A stretch of DNA of 64,000 nt, from the NCBI GenBank assembly GCA_948099385.1, contig CANUEZ040000168.1:5123001-5187000 (forward strand), given 5' to 3'. The translations under genes were made by a program, and so were the position numbers. Below are positions 1 to 12,110 of the stretch, piece after piece. The stretch is from Fasciola hepatica (taxonomy: Eukaryota > Platyhelminthes > Trematoda > Plagiorchiida > Fasciolidae). Numbering within the stretch: the stretch's first letter is position 1; every line of letters begins with the position of its first letter. The notes beneath the pieces are model-generated. The model was not told where the DNA came from, did not search any database, and saw only the letters and a list, made by a program, of their open reading frames with translations.

Positions 1-694
1 CTCCTGATCACTATAACTGCTTTCACAAAAGAACAAGAAAACTTTAGCCAGTTGTCTTCATGTGTAGAAATTCGAGAGATTTCAAGTGAATCTGCAATGT
101 GTCTTAAAACCGATACAAACTGGTCATGAGTGTGTCCAACGGCAACGAAACTGACAGCCTCCCTCCCTTCGTAACTTGGCTTAAGGGATCGTAGTTTGGC
201 GCGTTCATAAAAGTGTGGAGTAAGAAGTAGCTTGTTAAGATCAGTCTCAGCAAAATTAGAAATGGAAGTGGAAGTATCGGCATTAAATCAGTGGGCATCT
301 CGGGAGTGGTAGGTCACAAGTTTCGTATCCCGTCTCAGTTGGCCGAATCGTGGTGCCTGATGATGCGTATGAATTTGCACGGAAAAATGTGAGATTTTGG
401 TTAACATTGAGATAGTGATCCGATGATTTAAGTTGAGAGCGAGAGGTGTCAGCAAGTTAACTTAGATTACTGACCAAAGTGCAAGCTTGGGCTTGGTGCT
501 CCGGGGCCGTGGTGCCTGTAGAGTGCAATGGCCAATACGTTTGGTGAAGAGTGAGGCTATCAAGGTTGGTGACTTGACGACTGGGGTTTGTTTGAATCAA
601 GTTCTCAACGGTCGAAAATTGAGGGTTCATCACCGTTGGAGGAACGATACACGGCATCGTAGTGGTAATAGTAGTAGTAGTAGTAGTATTAGTA

Positions 695-695
<1 letters not shown>
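1..695. other. No gene recognised; weak repeat-like sequence
   Basis: A B-box-like run GTTTCGTATCCC near 320 may mark a degraded tRNA-derived repeat. Around 480-660 the minus strand is open and Thr-rich only because of the adjacent TAG and TA repeats. I see no splice-bounded exon. Confidence 0.4.

Positions 696-782
<87 letters not shown>
669..782. repeat. (TAG)n followed by (TA)n microsatellite
   Basis: A short trinucleotide run of about nine TAG units passes into about 43 TA units. The long Tyr/Ile open frames across it are simple-repeat artefacts. Confidence 0.95.
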
Positions 783-785
<3 letters not shown>

Positions 786-904
786 AGCACTTTCCTGATT
801 TGCGACTGTGTTCCAAGCAAAACATGGTACAATCGGGGAGCAAGCGGTACATGATATGAGCTGCTTCCATGATTATTTTGTGGGTGCAATACTGCCAGGT
901 TGCC

Positions 905-2297
905 CTAGCCAAAGCAGATGGTTTTCTTGAGGATCCGCAACCGGGGGTTTTAGCTATCTACAGCCTAGTCCGCAAAGCAGCGGGAGGAAACTTGAGGTCC
1001 GTAACCCAGTGGGTGCCGACGACTAACTGCCGTAGACCCACTATCTCCGTTTTTCTTGATTTTCAAGCGGCCTTCGACTCAGTTGACGGTGCAGTTCTTT
1101 GGCACTGCCTCTTTTTGTAGGGTGTGCCAGAGAAATTCATTTCCATCGTAAAATTTCTTTACAATAATAGCCGGAGCCGAGTTCGGGGTTATGGTGATCT
1201 TTCACCCGAGTTCACCCCGAAAAGTGATGTACGTCAGGGTTGCCCTCTGTCTCATTTTCTCTTTAACTTTGTGATTGATATAGGCCTAGAGACCGGACTT
1301 TTGTCAGGTAAGAATAGCGGGATTGAACTTTTCCCGGGTTGAAAGATATCATACCTTGAGTATGTGGACGACATAGTTCTTCTAAGTGAAGATCCAGGTA
1401 GATTGCAAGCTTTTCTAGACAGCTTGGCGGATTGCTGTTACAGGACTGGGTTAGTCCAACGCCAAACCTTTCAGTGTCTGAGGAGACTATAACATGGTAG
1501 ACAAGTTCTGTTACTTGGAAGCTGCATTTCATCCTGAGATCGAATATCGGATGAGATGTCTCTGTGTATACAGAAGGCTCGTTTGACATTTGCTAATCTG
1601 AGTCATCTGTGGCGTCGATATGACATCCGTTTACCTATCAAAGGATGAGTGTACGCTGCAGCAGTTAGGCCCTTGCTTCTGTATGGTTCAGAGACTTGAG
1701 GACTGCGGGTGGATAACATACGAAGATTGTCGGTATTTGAACACCGATGTGTTCGTAATATTGCTCGAATCTGGTGGGAACATCGTGTGATGGGCAATGC
1801 TGAGGTTCGGCGAAAAGTCTTGGGTTCACGGATCAGATCATTAGATGAAACACCAAAACTCACCAGGCTGAGGTGGTTGGGACATGTGTTAAGCGTGTCC
1901 CCTGACAGGATTCCTCGGCGTGCTGTGTTTGCTGAGGCGGGTAGCGGCTAGAAGATGAGTAAGGGTGATCAGTCCATGACATGGAAGAGGTGTTAGAAAC
2001 CTCACTAGTGGACTTGGCCATGTAGGGCGTGTTAGACTTGCTGGGTGGGGTCCAAGAGACTCTGCGACTCAGTGGTTAGATATGTTGGGGGATATGGCTA
2101 GATGCCGCGATCAGTGGCGCTGTTGCATCCACAAACTTTCTTCATTGACTTAATTCCATTGATGTAGTTCTCCTCTTGCTCCTTTCATACTCTTTTCTTC
2201 TTCATTATTTCCTTTAGAGATTGCCGGTAGGAGATAGTAACCAAATGCACCGCACACAGTGCGTGGTTAATGGTTGTCTGGACTGAACAGAATAAAT
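905..2297 (+). mobile_element. APE/RT non-LTR retrotransposon (RTE-like), 3' part, degenerate
   Basis: Broken reverse transcriptase reading on +. It shows VFLDFQAAFDSVDGAVLWHC, then VRQGCPLSHFLFNFVIDIG, a damaged catalytic box (EYVDDIVLLSEDPGR where A is replaced by V), and the C-terminal RLSVFEHRCVRNIARIWW and LTRLRWLGHVL. At least three frameshifts or stops break it. The tail near 2255-2297 (GTGGTTAATGGTTG) is shared with the end of the copy near 36.27 kb, so the 3' end lies close to 2297. The 5' part is missing. Confidence 0.8.
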
Positions 2298-3798
2298 GTC
2301 GAATCCATACGCCCTTCGAACGGGGCAAATCATCCTGGGCTCCCAGTGCACTTCGCCATAGAATCCGGCGACTGTTCCGTTATGCACCTCGTACGCCACC
2401 CGTGTTTTGTTTGAAATCAGAATTTAGCCATATTTCTTACACTGATTATCAGTCAGTCAACCCGGTGGAGAGCGGCGGGCATTCGCTCTCGTCCTGACTT
2501 CAATGGGAACACCTCGGCTACGGAAAGGGAGTGTTTGGGACTTCTCAGCAGAGGCCCTGTTAGACACACGGTCATTTGGGTGCATTTGGAGAGGATTTCA
2601 GAACGGGTGGCCATTTCGGATCCTGGGACATTAACCCCGGACCATACTGAGGCGTTGAAAGCAGAGATCAGTAAACGGTAGCTGAAATTGCGGATCACTG
2701 CGGCTGGACCGCGCGTGGTTGGAAAATTCAAGTGTGCGATACAGGAGTTACCAAAATTTTGATGTGTTTCGACTCAAACCGGTCTGTGGAACACGCTGAG
2801 AAATCATGAGCGATTGTGGTACTTTTTGTTCGTAATTTTCCTGTTTGTTTTAGGTGAAACTGGCAACTTAAGCCGGGGACTTAGATTAGCGAGCTACCTA
2901 AGGCTGCATTTGGAAGGATACTGGTACTGCCGCGGTTGGCGTTAAAATTGCATGCCACATACAAAAAACACCGATAGTCTCCTTTTCAGACGGGACGAGA
3001 TTTTCAGCCTGTTACTTGGGTTTGTGAAACTAGACGAGAAAGATATCCTGCTTACAGGTTGTTCGGCACTAACTTCATTTCATTGGTCGTATTAATAAAA
3101 AGAATCTGTTGCAGTGACTGTTTGACTTGTGAAAACTTGCTGTGCCGCCTAGTCAATTCTCGTAGAACCATGAAATTGGCACACAAAGTTAGGTTTTTCA
3201 GACTCATTATAAGATAGGCACTTGAAATACATATCTCTTGTGAGTGGTTAAGGAAAACCCCGGTGAATAACTTGCACAGTACTAGACCAGTTGACAGTTG
3301 ATTGCGTGGGGTGTAATCAATCGGACGTTTAAAGATTATTTGATTAGATGAAATTAGATTTGATCAATTATAAGTTTTAGTTAAATGAATCCACGTGTTA
3401 TCGTTATCCACATTACGATTCTCCATGTGTTTTGTTTCAGTAAGATCTTCCAATTTAGATTTTTAAAAGCACAGGATGGAAAACAGGGATTTTCGTTTTA
3501 ATCCCTGAACTGATGTAGTACGGTTTTTTACTGATAAGAAGGTGTGTCCGCCACGGTTGAGGATGACTTTGAGATTGAAGGCATTCACTTTTTACTGATA
3601 TTTCATCAGGTCTGTGTGGGTTTCACAGAATACGCTAATAATCACAGTTTTTTTCTGCTGGAAGTGAGTTTCATGATGGTTCAGTGTTTCTCAGTAAACT
3701 AGAGCATATCACTGATTTCACCTATGCGATCGGCTTTTAACGGATTCTGCATTTTTCTACTGCTCAGTTTCTACGAGTTAATAACTTTCGAAACTTTA

Positions 3799-3800
<2 letters not shown>
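2298..3800. other. No gene recognised
   Basis: The stretch 2460-2690 reads on + as SRPDFNGNTSATERECLGLL and DPGTLTPDHTEALKAEISKR, which could be a decayed retroelement piece. I could not place it in a family. The rest shows no coding signal. Confidence 0.4.

Positions 3801-3801
<1 letters not shown>

Positions 3802-3845
<44 letters not shown>
3802..3845. repeat. (TA)n microsatellite
   Basis: About 22 perfect TA units. Confidence 0.95.
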
Positions 3846-3847
<2 letters not shown>

Positions 3848-4089
3848 ATAGTGAGTAGTATGTAAATGGGCGGACAAAATATCCCGGGAATCACACGACC
3901 GGTTTTGCGATTGTTGCCGCTCATTACTTATGCGTACCCGGTACTCTTCTGTCCACTCATCTTCATACTTAAACACTCCGTTTGTATATTCGTCGCAAGA
4001 ACCTAATAATTAAGCAGATACAGAAGCGTTTTAGGAGAAAATCACCATTTTATACAATCAAAGCTCAAGTAAGACTTAATATTGATTTT

Positions 4090-4265
4090 TCCTCCAGATC
4101 ACTTGGGAAGACAGCACACATTTAAAGATTTATCATTAGATAATAGAAAATCCAATTTCATTTTTCGCATGGAAAAATTCAGTGCCACGAAGGGGAATCG
4201 AACCGGCGATCTTCCACTTGTTGGACAGATGCTATATCGGCTGACGTATTGCGTTACGGCCAGTG
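4090..4265 (-). repeat. tRNA-derived SINE-like repeat
   Basis: On the minus strand a tRNA-like head carries a B box GGTTCGATTCCCC preceded by GTCAGCCGATATAGC, which resembles an A box. The order and spacing suit an internal RNA polymerase III promoter. The head lies at the right end. Confidence 0.5.
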
Positions 4266-4777
4266 GGTTGTGAATATCGAAAGTGAATATCCAGTGGTGC
4301 TCAAATCACTTCAAGGGTTACATAGAAACTGTTCTGATTTTTATCAGTGGAGTAGCCTCATCGGCCACTTCCCAAAAGGACAAATAACACCACTGAATGA
4401 GAATAAATGGACTTTTGAAATTTATTTACAGGAGTCTGGCTCCCAGATAATAGAAAATCCACTTGAAACGTTCGCATTCAATGGTCCAACACAGTGAGCC
4501 GGAAGGTCACCGGTGAAAAACAAGTGTATTTTACTAACTGAGATCCAGGCTCCTCGTGCTAATAATACAATTTGTGAATAGATTTATTAACAGTAATAAG
4601 AATAAGCTTTAATGTAAGTTAATATTTTACGCTAAATCACCCGGTTAGGATTGAACGTTGATTTGGGATGTATTCGGTTATTATTGCTACTAACATAATT
4701 GTGATAATTATAATTATTATTGTCGTTGACTGACGTTCTTAATTCATCACTAACCCCTCCCTCCTTTGTGATTTCAG

Positions 4778-4882
4778 GTGAATGTCTCCACGCGCTGTCC
4801 AGTTACACAGGAGATAATCAGCTCGTCCGTCGATGTTTACAAAGATCAAACTATAGAAGAGGCGACCGCTATTGCACGTGCT
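4778..4882 (+). CDS. USP47: USP47-like exon, phase 0 to 0
   Basis: A 35-codon exon after a pyrimidine-rich tract ending in TTTCAG and before the donor GTGAGT. It begins VNVSTRCPVTQEI and ends DQTIEEATAIARA. The EEAT motif followed in the next exon by CRLVQY matches the USP47 segment around EEATEMVYKM and CCRLVKYDEF as I recall it, a ubiquitin-like fold. This is the first exon I can support; I found no convincing coding exon upstream in the window. Confidence 0.75.
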
Positions 4883-4962
4883 GTGAGTTTTTGCCCATGT
4901 CTGTGTGAAAGTTTCTGTTAAAACTCAGTGCAGTGTTGACCAATGGGATTCGCATGTGTTAC

Positions 4963-4963
<1 letters not shown>

Positions 4964-4995
<32 letters not shown>

Positions 4996-5006
4996 TGTGT
5001 TTGTGT
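4964..5006. repeat. (TG)n microsatellite
   Basis: About 14 TG units, then imperfect TTTGTG units. Confidence 0.95.
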
Positions 5007-6539
5007 TCCGACTGAATCTCTCCCAGTTAGCGTTTTACCCTTTCTTTAATACACCTTCAACAAGCTCTGGTTTATCTTTTTCCCCCCTTCGAACATGCTG
5101 CATACGATTTGTGCACCTGGGTATCGTTTCTCCGGTCTCTCTTATCTATAAAACATGTAATTAGAGTGGTACTGATCTGTGCACCTGGACCACAATCGGC
5201 TGATATGATCATTAGCAGTGTCTCAGAAAGCAAGAGACTGCGAACTGGATTGAAGAATGGCATAGGATTTCATAGGTGATCTCCATCACTAAACTTGATA
5301 GCCGGTCGCGGGGTTCGGTCCTCGTAACGCAGACTTGGACATCCTTCGACTATCATTTAAATACCATGGTTTGTCGTCTTATATTTTCCTTATTGTCGTT
5401 ACCATTTCTCGGTTGGAAACCGAATACAACATTACTCACGCGTGGACGTTATCACGCATTAGTTTCAGTTAGTACTATTGCTACCATTACCGGTTCTGAA
5501 TTTACATTTTAGTGCTTAACAACGCGCATTCAGCTAAAAATACTGTCTAGCGAGCAAACCAGCGGCAATTGATAACAATTTTTGGAACTACCCATATTAG
5601 CGGGTGCTCATTATTTTGGAAGCGAAAAAAGCCCGTGACTGTGCATGGTACACAACAGTGTTGCGTTTGTTTATCCGCGTGAAAGTTGCCTTTACCATCC
5701 TCTCCTTATTGAGAACCACTGCGGTATTCGTCAAAATGTATTCTGTTACGTGGAGCCGTGCCATGATGCAATTGTACTTTCACTGTCTAACGATCGTACT
5801 ACTGCCTCCAAATTAGCAATCCCTCCAGGCAGTTAACTTCGTTTCGTCGACGAGTTGGTTGTTGTTTGTGGGTCATAATTGTCAAGCAGATTGTTTCTCT
5901 TGCTTTGCTTGTTGAAACTGTGCAGATAACGTTTCTACAGATAAACGGTTTTGAACCCTTTTTCTGTCCTCTGTTACATCTCACAGAGAATCTTGATCTC
6001 GAGACCCACCAAAAATTCCTTGATTTGTAAATGTTCACTACTTTATTTGCATCATTCCGATGTGTCACCATCTTCGTTTTTTCCCCACGCACGTTTAAAT
6101 ATTTCTGGTTTCTTGCGCACTTCAGTTTTCGTTATTTCATAATCACACACGTGGACGTTCTTCACGTGACTATATTTTGTTCACACGGACCTGTTGCATC
6201 TAGCAATGACGTTCTCCCCGGTGTCCCTGAAAGTTGATGTAAGCTGTTAAACGTGGCAATAACGATTCAATTGGCCGGAGTTCCTCGATCACGTAATCGC
6301 CTCACAGTTCCAGCTGCTACGATTAGCGTCAGGATCCCTCTGCCAAGAATAGTCGTTTTGCATCTGATATAAACTGTGGTCATATATAAGGAGCTGCGTC
6401 TGACGCATTGATCTCTTTTTAATTGTCGTTTTGTTTCGTTTCTCCTGATTTTCCTCTGTAAGACGATAAGAAACTTTGCAGACTTGTTACTGCACATTAT
6501 GAATCCATCTCTGCTTTCCTGTTGCTCCCACACATTCAG
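5007..6539. other. Intron sequence, no exon supported
   Basis: An open stretch at 5645-5836 (Cys-rich, ending LAIPPGS) looked exon-like. It lacks good splice sites, and the exons at 4882 and 6540 join perfectly without it. Confidence 0.5.
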
Positions 6540-6719
6540 GCACTTCTACCGACATACGGGGATGTTAAAAATGTCAATTGTCGTCTGGTACAGTACGCCT
6601 TGTACAATGATTGCTTCGGACAGTCTGTAGAGTATGCAATGTGGCGTCGATCTGTTGGCACGCAGGCGGAAAATTTGCCCAAACTGCTCGGAAAGGAGCC
6701 CGTGCAAAGACCCATGGAG
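6540..6719 (+). CDS. USP47: USP47-like exon, phase 0 to 0
   Basis: A 60-codon exon between acceptor CACATTCAG and donor GTAAGA. The protein starts ALLPTYGDVKNVNCRLVQYA and ends KLLGKEPVQRPME. CRLVQYALYNDCFGQS lines up with the CRLVKYDEFHDYLERS block of USP47, and the tail with the following block LLLETR. Frame and phase continue directly from the exon ending at 4882. Confidence 0.8.
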
Positions 6720-7195
6720 GTAAGATATCGCAATCGAACCTGCGGGTTGCACGCTGTTTTATTGTTTTTGTTTGCATTGCCTTCGAGAATTTATTTTATT
6801 TTACCTTTCGCGTGTCATCAAACTGGTTGTCTGCATAGTCATATCCAAAATCTTCGCATTTCTCACATACCACCAATGATGTTTACACGGCCAAACTGTG
6901 CCCATGAGACTTGAGTAGTTTTTTCCGTGACTGACTCACATTCCTTTTTTTCCGCTGATTATTGGTAACCATGTGGTTTTTAATGAACTGGATAATGTTC
7001 CACTTATCTTCTAATTTAACTAGTGCTTGTCTTTTCCCTACTCATGACTTCTAACAATCGGATTACATCATGTAAAAGCATTCTTGATCCTCCAATCTCC
7101 GTTTGACTAGCATTTATACTACTCGATCAATAGCAAATCACACCTATCTTGATCGTCGGCATCACTTAAAGATCCTTTACTTTTTCAGATTGCAG

Positions 7196-7214
7196 TATAA
7201 ACCCGCCAAAATCG
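7196..7214 (+). CDS. USP47: USP47-like 19-nt microexon, phase 0 to 1
   Basis: A 19-nt exon coding YKPAKI plus the first base of a Gly codon. It sits between the acceptor TTGCAG and donor GTAGAT, about 476 nt after the previous exon. It is needed because the previous exon ends in phase 0 while the exon at 18040 starts in phase 1; 19 nt is 6 codons plus 1. The joined protein reads YKPAKI-GITFRISRVDI, which follows the YKPGEVMVKVHVVDL stretch of USP47 as I recall it. An alternative acceptor 6 nt upstream would give an in-frame stop. Confidence 0.65.
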
Positions 7215-7321
7215 GTAGATATCCGGGTTTTTGAAAGCTAATATCGATATCCTCCAATGTGCTGTTGTTTTTTGCAGCTGGTATGAGCATATATCCGCAA
7301 CTTGACATTTTTATAATGAAT

Positions 7322-7572
7322 CATTGGTGGTCCAGTGGTTTGAAGCATGTGCCTTCCACCTCGGAGGTCAGAGATTCGAATCCCACCACGGCAGATCACG
7401 GCGGCTTAGTGGTAATTCATTGGTTCCCGGCTTGTTACCAGATTTGACCTGTTGGAATTTTTTGAGGTTTTCTCCAAGTCACAGAATCAGGTGGTCGGTT
7501 AACGCTGATAGCACCGAGGGCCTTCGAGGCCATGGTGATAGCCCTACCGCTGTACTCGTGCGCAGGCTTGTA
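7322..7572 (+). repeat. tRNA-headed SINE-like repeat
   Basis: The head GGTGGTCCAGTGG (A-box-like) is followed about 40 nt later by AGATTCGAATCCCACCA (B-box-like). A body ends with GGCCTTCGAGGCCATGGTGA and TACTCGTGCGCAGGCTTGTA then GTGAAAA. The body matches the copy at 47.04-47.28 kb, which also ends in an A-rich tail. Confidence 0.65.
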
Positions 7573-10500
7573 GTGAAAATGGTATGCCGATTACGTTGCT
7601 TTATCACAATACGTCTCGTCAGTCCGTTTTCACTGAAATATTTGGGAAGTCCTACTTATGATTGTAACTGGAGGTTTCTCCATTCAATCACACCACGTGG
7701 TACAATTTTATCTACACAACAGCGCCGTTCTTTTTTTACGTCTGACGTGTTGGACCGTCCTCACATAAAATTCCGTCGTGAGACCAAATCGAATGAACCA
7801 ATGCCAGTCAACCTACGCTCGAAACTGTACACGCAGAAAACACTGTTGAAAAATTGTTTCTTGTGATTCAAGATCAAATTTAGGTCAGTGTTCTACAGCT
7901 GGGCATATCTTATTATGTGCTGCAATTTGTGTTTATCATCGTCATCATATACTTTTCCGTTGCTGCTTTTTTGGCTTGTAAAAAGTATGCCGTGCTCCCA
8001 CACTGACCTGGTGATTGGTGATTCTGTTTAGATTTGGGTTTAGTAGACTGCATAACCCTCGGTCAACTTTCGACAACGATCAAATCTACTGGAAAACTTC
8101 GTACTGAACTTCCATATCCTTTGCGTGCTGATCTCGCCTTATCTGCTCATACGCAGGAAACAAACTGGTGTTCGCTATCATCTTCTTCCGGCTAACTGAT
8201 TTCCTAGCTGGTATCCTAACAATTAAAAACAGAATTCAGTCCTGCCAAAAGTGACACGTTTCGTAGTACAGTGTTTTTCCGACTTTTGTTTGATATATGA
8301 AAACCGTTGTACCACTGTTTTCACGGTAATGCAATGCTAATTGTACTGCTGACAGTGCCTTCATCACTCGTTCCTAGGGCTTTTCATCTTCCGAAGTTCC
8401 AACTTCTCAAACCTTACAGTCAGTTTGCACGGAGAAACCCAAAGCCGCTCCAGCATGTGGCACTGCAAGTCCACTTTTGGTCGACGAGTTTATAAACAGT
8501 TACTGCACTCTATGGCTTGAACATCGTTTGAATGTTCCCGGCGCTCTGGGATCCCCCGTCCTGGACAATAAGTGGCGTACTTACGAACCGAAAGGTGGGT
8601 TACTCTATGTCAATGGTTTGAGTTCAGTTTCAAATGGATAACATAAAACCGGTTTTAACTGCCGTGGTAAAACGTTTTCGCGTAGTCGGCTATTTTATAA
8701 GTGATAGCCTCTTCACAGCTGAAATCTCATTTGAATCGTATCGTGCGTGCATGGACGAGGAGTTCTTTTTTAGAATCATATAATGATTTCTCTTTATTTA
8801 TTCCGTTGGCTAACATGACCAACCTTCAGAACAAGGACACACAGTCCCAATTACGGATTTACGATATGCGATTACAGCTGTAAACCAACTGCGAAGTGCT
8901 CGAGTAAAGGGATGATTTGGGCAGAAGAGTATCCTCTGACTCACGGATAAAACATTCCTGCTTAGTGGACCCATGATTCAAGTGCAGCTACTCATATCCC
9001 ACTGAATGGTCGTTGCTGGTTTGTGTCGACTTGATAACCCTGAGAACAACTAAGTACCATTCGTGATCGAAACGCGTGATATTGTGATGCGTCATTCCAA
9101 AGTTCACCGAAATTTGATACATAAACGGCTTACTGGTGCCAGGATTACGGTTCACATCAGTGTTTGGGTCACACTGACAGGCGAACAATGTTGTCGTCTT
9201 AGCTTAAAACGTAAACCCTCCCACCTACTCCACTTCGATCAGCTCAATTCTTCAACATTATTGCTGACCGACCCGAATAAAAAGACTCGGTCAGCACCAT
9301 TAGAACTCACCAAACTCGTTGGCTTAGTGATTCTAATTTATTGCATGATTGGGCATGAGTGCAATGATCCACTGCACTAATAGAGATAGCCGGTAATCAG
9401 ACCCTGGGACTTGGAGTGGAGAACCACGTAAGGTCCCAACAGGTCAGATGTGCCAAGATGTCAGAAAACTGATCATATCAGCAGACTGAAGTGCACAATC
9501 AATTTTGTTCGGAAGACAAAACCCATAAATAAATTTGACCCTAAAATGTTTCTTGTTCGGAGATAACATCCAAATGCAAATGTTTCTTGTTCATTTCTGG
9601 GGAGCCTATTGCATACAGAATGTTTCGTATGGAGTAAGTTTAGTTTCACAATGAGGTTAGAATTTAGGAGGGGGCACTTCTGTATTTGCATTACAAGGTA
9701 TCCCATGAACACGGGCAGAGGGGCACATATCCTAGCCACAAGAGCCCCTACCACACTGTCAGCCAGAGTTGTCAACGATGGCCATGAACCGAAAGGCACT
9801 TAGGGCCCCAGTAGGCCCGTTGTGGTGAGGACCTAATCTTCACCACGACGGTATCTACTATGGAAACCGATTGGCCTACTGAGTTTCTCATTGAATCATC
9901 ATTTCCCACCAACTTTGCTGACCTAATCCCCTCGCGATTCGTACAGTTTGAACTTTGGCAAGCCTCAAATTTGTTAAAGAATTCTGGCTATCTTTTTGTT
10001 CATCATGAAATCACACAGAGACATTGTTCATCGTGTCTGCGGTTTGCACCCAGTAAGTGAGTCATATGAATGCCTCTAGAATTCTCTTGTGTATCATCTT
10101 CCCGATAGACCATATCGGCAATAGACACACTTAAAACGTAATGAGTCATCGTATTCCGGCTTATTTCTACTTTAGTGGTAACATCTTGAGCAGTAATTTG
10201 TGTCCAGCCTACATTATTCCTTGTTCAGATTGCCTTTTAACCACTTTCGATTTTTTACCGTATCCGAATTGTCTCTTAACGAAAGTGTTTTCTTACCCTC
10301 GAAGTGTGCCATTCATGCTCATTTGAGAGGCATAAATTTTGCCGATGATCGCCTGTAGCATTTAGGATGCTGTGATAAAGCACCGAAAGCCAAATGTAAG
10401 GTTATCAGCAGAACACAATTGTGCTGAACTGGGTTCTGGTCACCGGTTGAATCGACACCATTTTTTCCGACGATCGTCCATTACCAACAACAGAAATTCT

Positions 10501-11200
10501 ATTTTTTGCGTTCAGGTGATCACCCTACTCAGTTCATTTCTTAATCTGCCTGTTGCTGCTGTCCAGCCAGCATTCAAAATAAACCTCGGCACCCGTAACA
10601 ACCATTACGATTAAGCTAATCGGACATAAGTTCATAAAATCTATTACATACACTACGATTTGCGTTGTGGTATTAGTCCACTGGAAGATAAATTCGGAAT
10701 CGGTATTTTTTGGATCGACTATCTTCGCCAACAGTGGAAAATTGTCAGTCGATGGGGTCGTACCCGATTACATTGTAACAAAGAAGGTGACACAGGCGGG
10801 GCATACCTGTATTTGACTAGACAGACAGCTCAAATCGGTACAACATATACAACGGTTTAAGTAGTTCGGTTTGCGGTCCGCGCTGTTGTAATATCGATTT
10901 TCTCGCTGCCTGAGCATTTCGGTTCCGTTCTGTCCAGAAACCGGCGGTCATTGGGTTGGTTCTCCTGCACACCATTCCAGTTTCATTGACCGGATTGCTT
11001 CCGTTGATGGCTTGATCGGTAGCTCCGTGCTCTTATTGACTCCCTGAGATCCAACATGATTCCATCTGTGAATTTTCAGGGCTATTTTTGATCGCCTCCA
11101 ACATACTCATTCTCTACTTTTGTCTGTGGCTCGACTGGTTTACCTCGTTCTGTTGCTACCGTATTTCCCGCTGTATTGTTATTGAGAAAATAATAATTTG

Positions 11201-11202
<2 letters not shown>
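7573..11202. other. Intron sequence with repeat fragments
   Basis: Apart from the SINE-like piece at 9330-9460 I see only short unsupported frames. No splice-bounded coding segment in a usable phase was found between exons 7214 and 18040. Confidence 0.45.
9330..9460 (-). repeat. SINE-like repeat body
   Basis: The block GGGCATGAGTGCAATG through CCTGGGACTTGGAGTGGAGA to AAGGTCCCAACAGGTCAGA also occurs near 23.64-23.77 kb and 40.97-41.09 kb. It is the reverse complement of the tail of the 7.3-kb copy. The tRNA-like head is not clear here. Confidence 0.55.

Positions 11203-11253
<51 letters not shown>
11203..11253. repeat. (TA)n microsatellite abutting a retroelement
   Basis: About 25 TA units that stop within about 10 nt of the 5' edge of the RTE-like copy at 11.26 kb. 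Confidence 0.95.
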
Positions 11254-11255
<2 letters not shown>

Positions 11256-12110
11256 AGATGGGTTATTTCCATCTTTTTTGTCAAGGATGGAGGCGAAGCT
11301 TTGGTTTCGGAGTTAACAAAAATCCGCATTATTTGGGATAGTGAGCAGATTCCGAGGGAATGGTGTGAATCGGTGATTGTGTTGATTTACAAGAAACGTG
11401 ACAGGTCGTTTTGTGAAAACTACAGAAGGAAATTAGCTCGGTAAGTATCGCGTCTAAACTGCTCCCCGAACATATTCCCCACCGATTATCCAGTGCCCCG
11501 CGAAATGTGTACGCGTGAGAATCAAGCTGATTCCAGACCCGTTCGTGATTGTGTCGACCGCATCTTTACTCTTGGGCAAGCCTGAGACCATAGACACATC
11601 TTCCGTAGGCGCACAATCTCTGTTTTTTCTTTATCTGAAAGCGGTGTTCGACTCCGTCGACCGCACAGTTCTCTGGCATTGTCTTCCATTGAAGAGTGTG
11701 CCGGTGAAGTTCATTTCTCCTTTCCAGTGCTTATGTGCGAGCAGCTGAAGCCGAGTTAGTGCTTACGGGGATCTTTCCCCCGAGTTCACCACGGAAAGTG
11801 GTGTTCGTCAAGATTGCCCACTTTCGCTCTTCCTCTTCAATTTTTTGGTTGAATGGATTCTTGAGATAGCCTTATCTTCGTGTGAGAATAGCGACGTTGA
11901 TCCTTGTTCAGACAATAAACTGTCTGACTTGGAATGTGCGGACGATATTGTTCTTCTGAGTGAAGATCCAGGTAAGTTGCAAGCTCTTTTAGATAGCCTA
12001 AACAACAGTGTAGGAATGTTTGGGATACGTTTCGCACCTTCGAAGTGTAAAATGCTGCTGCAGGACTGGGTTTGTTCAACACAAACCTTGTGTTGGCAGG
12101 GGAAGCTCTC
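11254..12110 (+). mobile_element. RTE-like retrotransposon, 5'-truncated copy
   Basis: Close to the copy at 34.8-35.5 kb. Shared landmarks are the linker ending EALVSELTKIR, then FLYLKAVFDSVDRTVLWHCL, a spacer GYGDLSPEFTT absent from the 35-kb copy, and CADDIVLLSEDPGKLQALLD with FAPSKCKMLLQDW. Several stops and frameshifts make it dead. The 5' edge falls at the TA repeat. Near 12110 it passes into a different degenerate element. Confidence 0.78.

Noticed and set aside
457..912. Long minus-strand frame with many Tyr-Ile repeats
   Set aside because: It arises from the TA and TAG microsatellites, whose frames are open by chance. The same applies to frames at 3.8, 20.5 and 44.1 kb.
5645..5836. 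A Cys-rich open frame that looks like an exon
   Set aside because: No good acceptor or donor, and the exons on either side join in phase and follow the family without it.
7322..7395. Possible functional tRNA gene
   Set aside because: A- and B-box-like motifs are present but I could not fold a full cloverleaf with a paired acceptor stem, and the head is attached to a repeated body shared with 47.0 kb, so a SINE is more likely.
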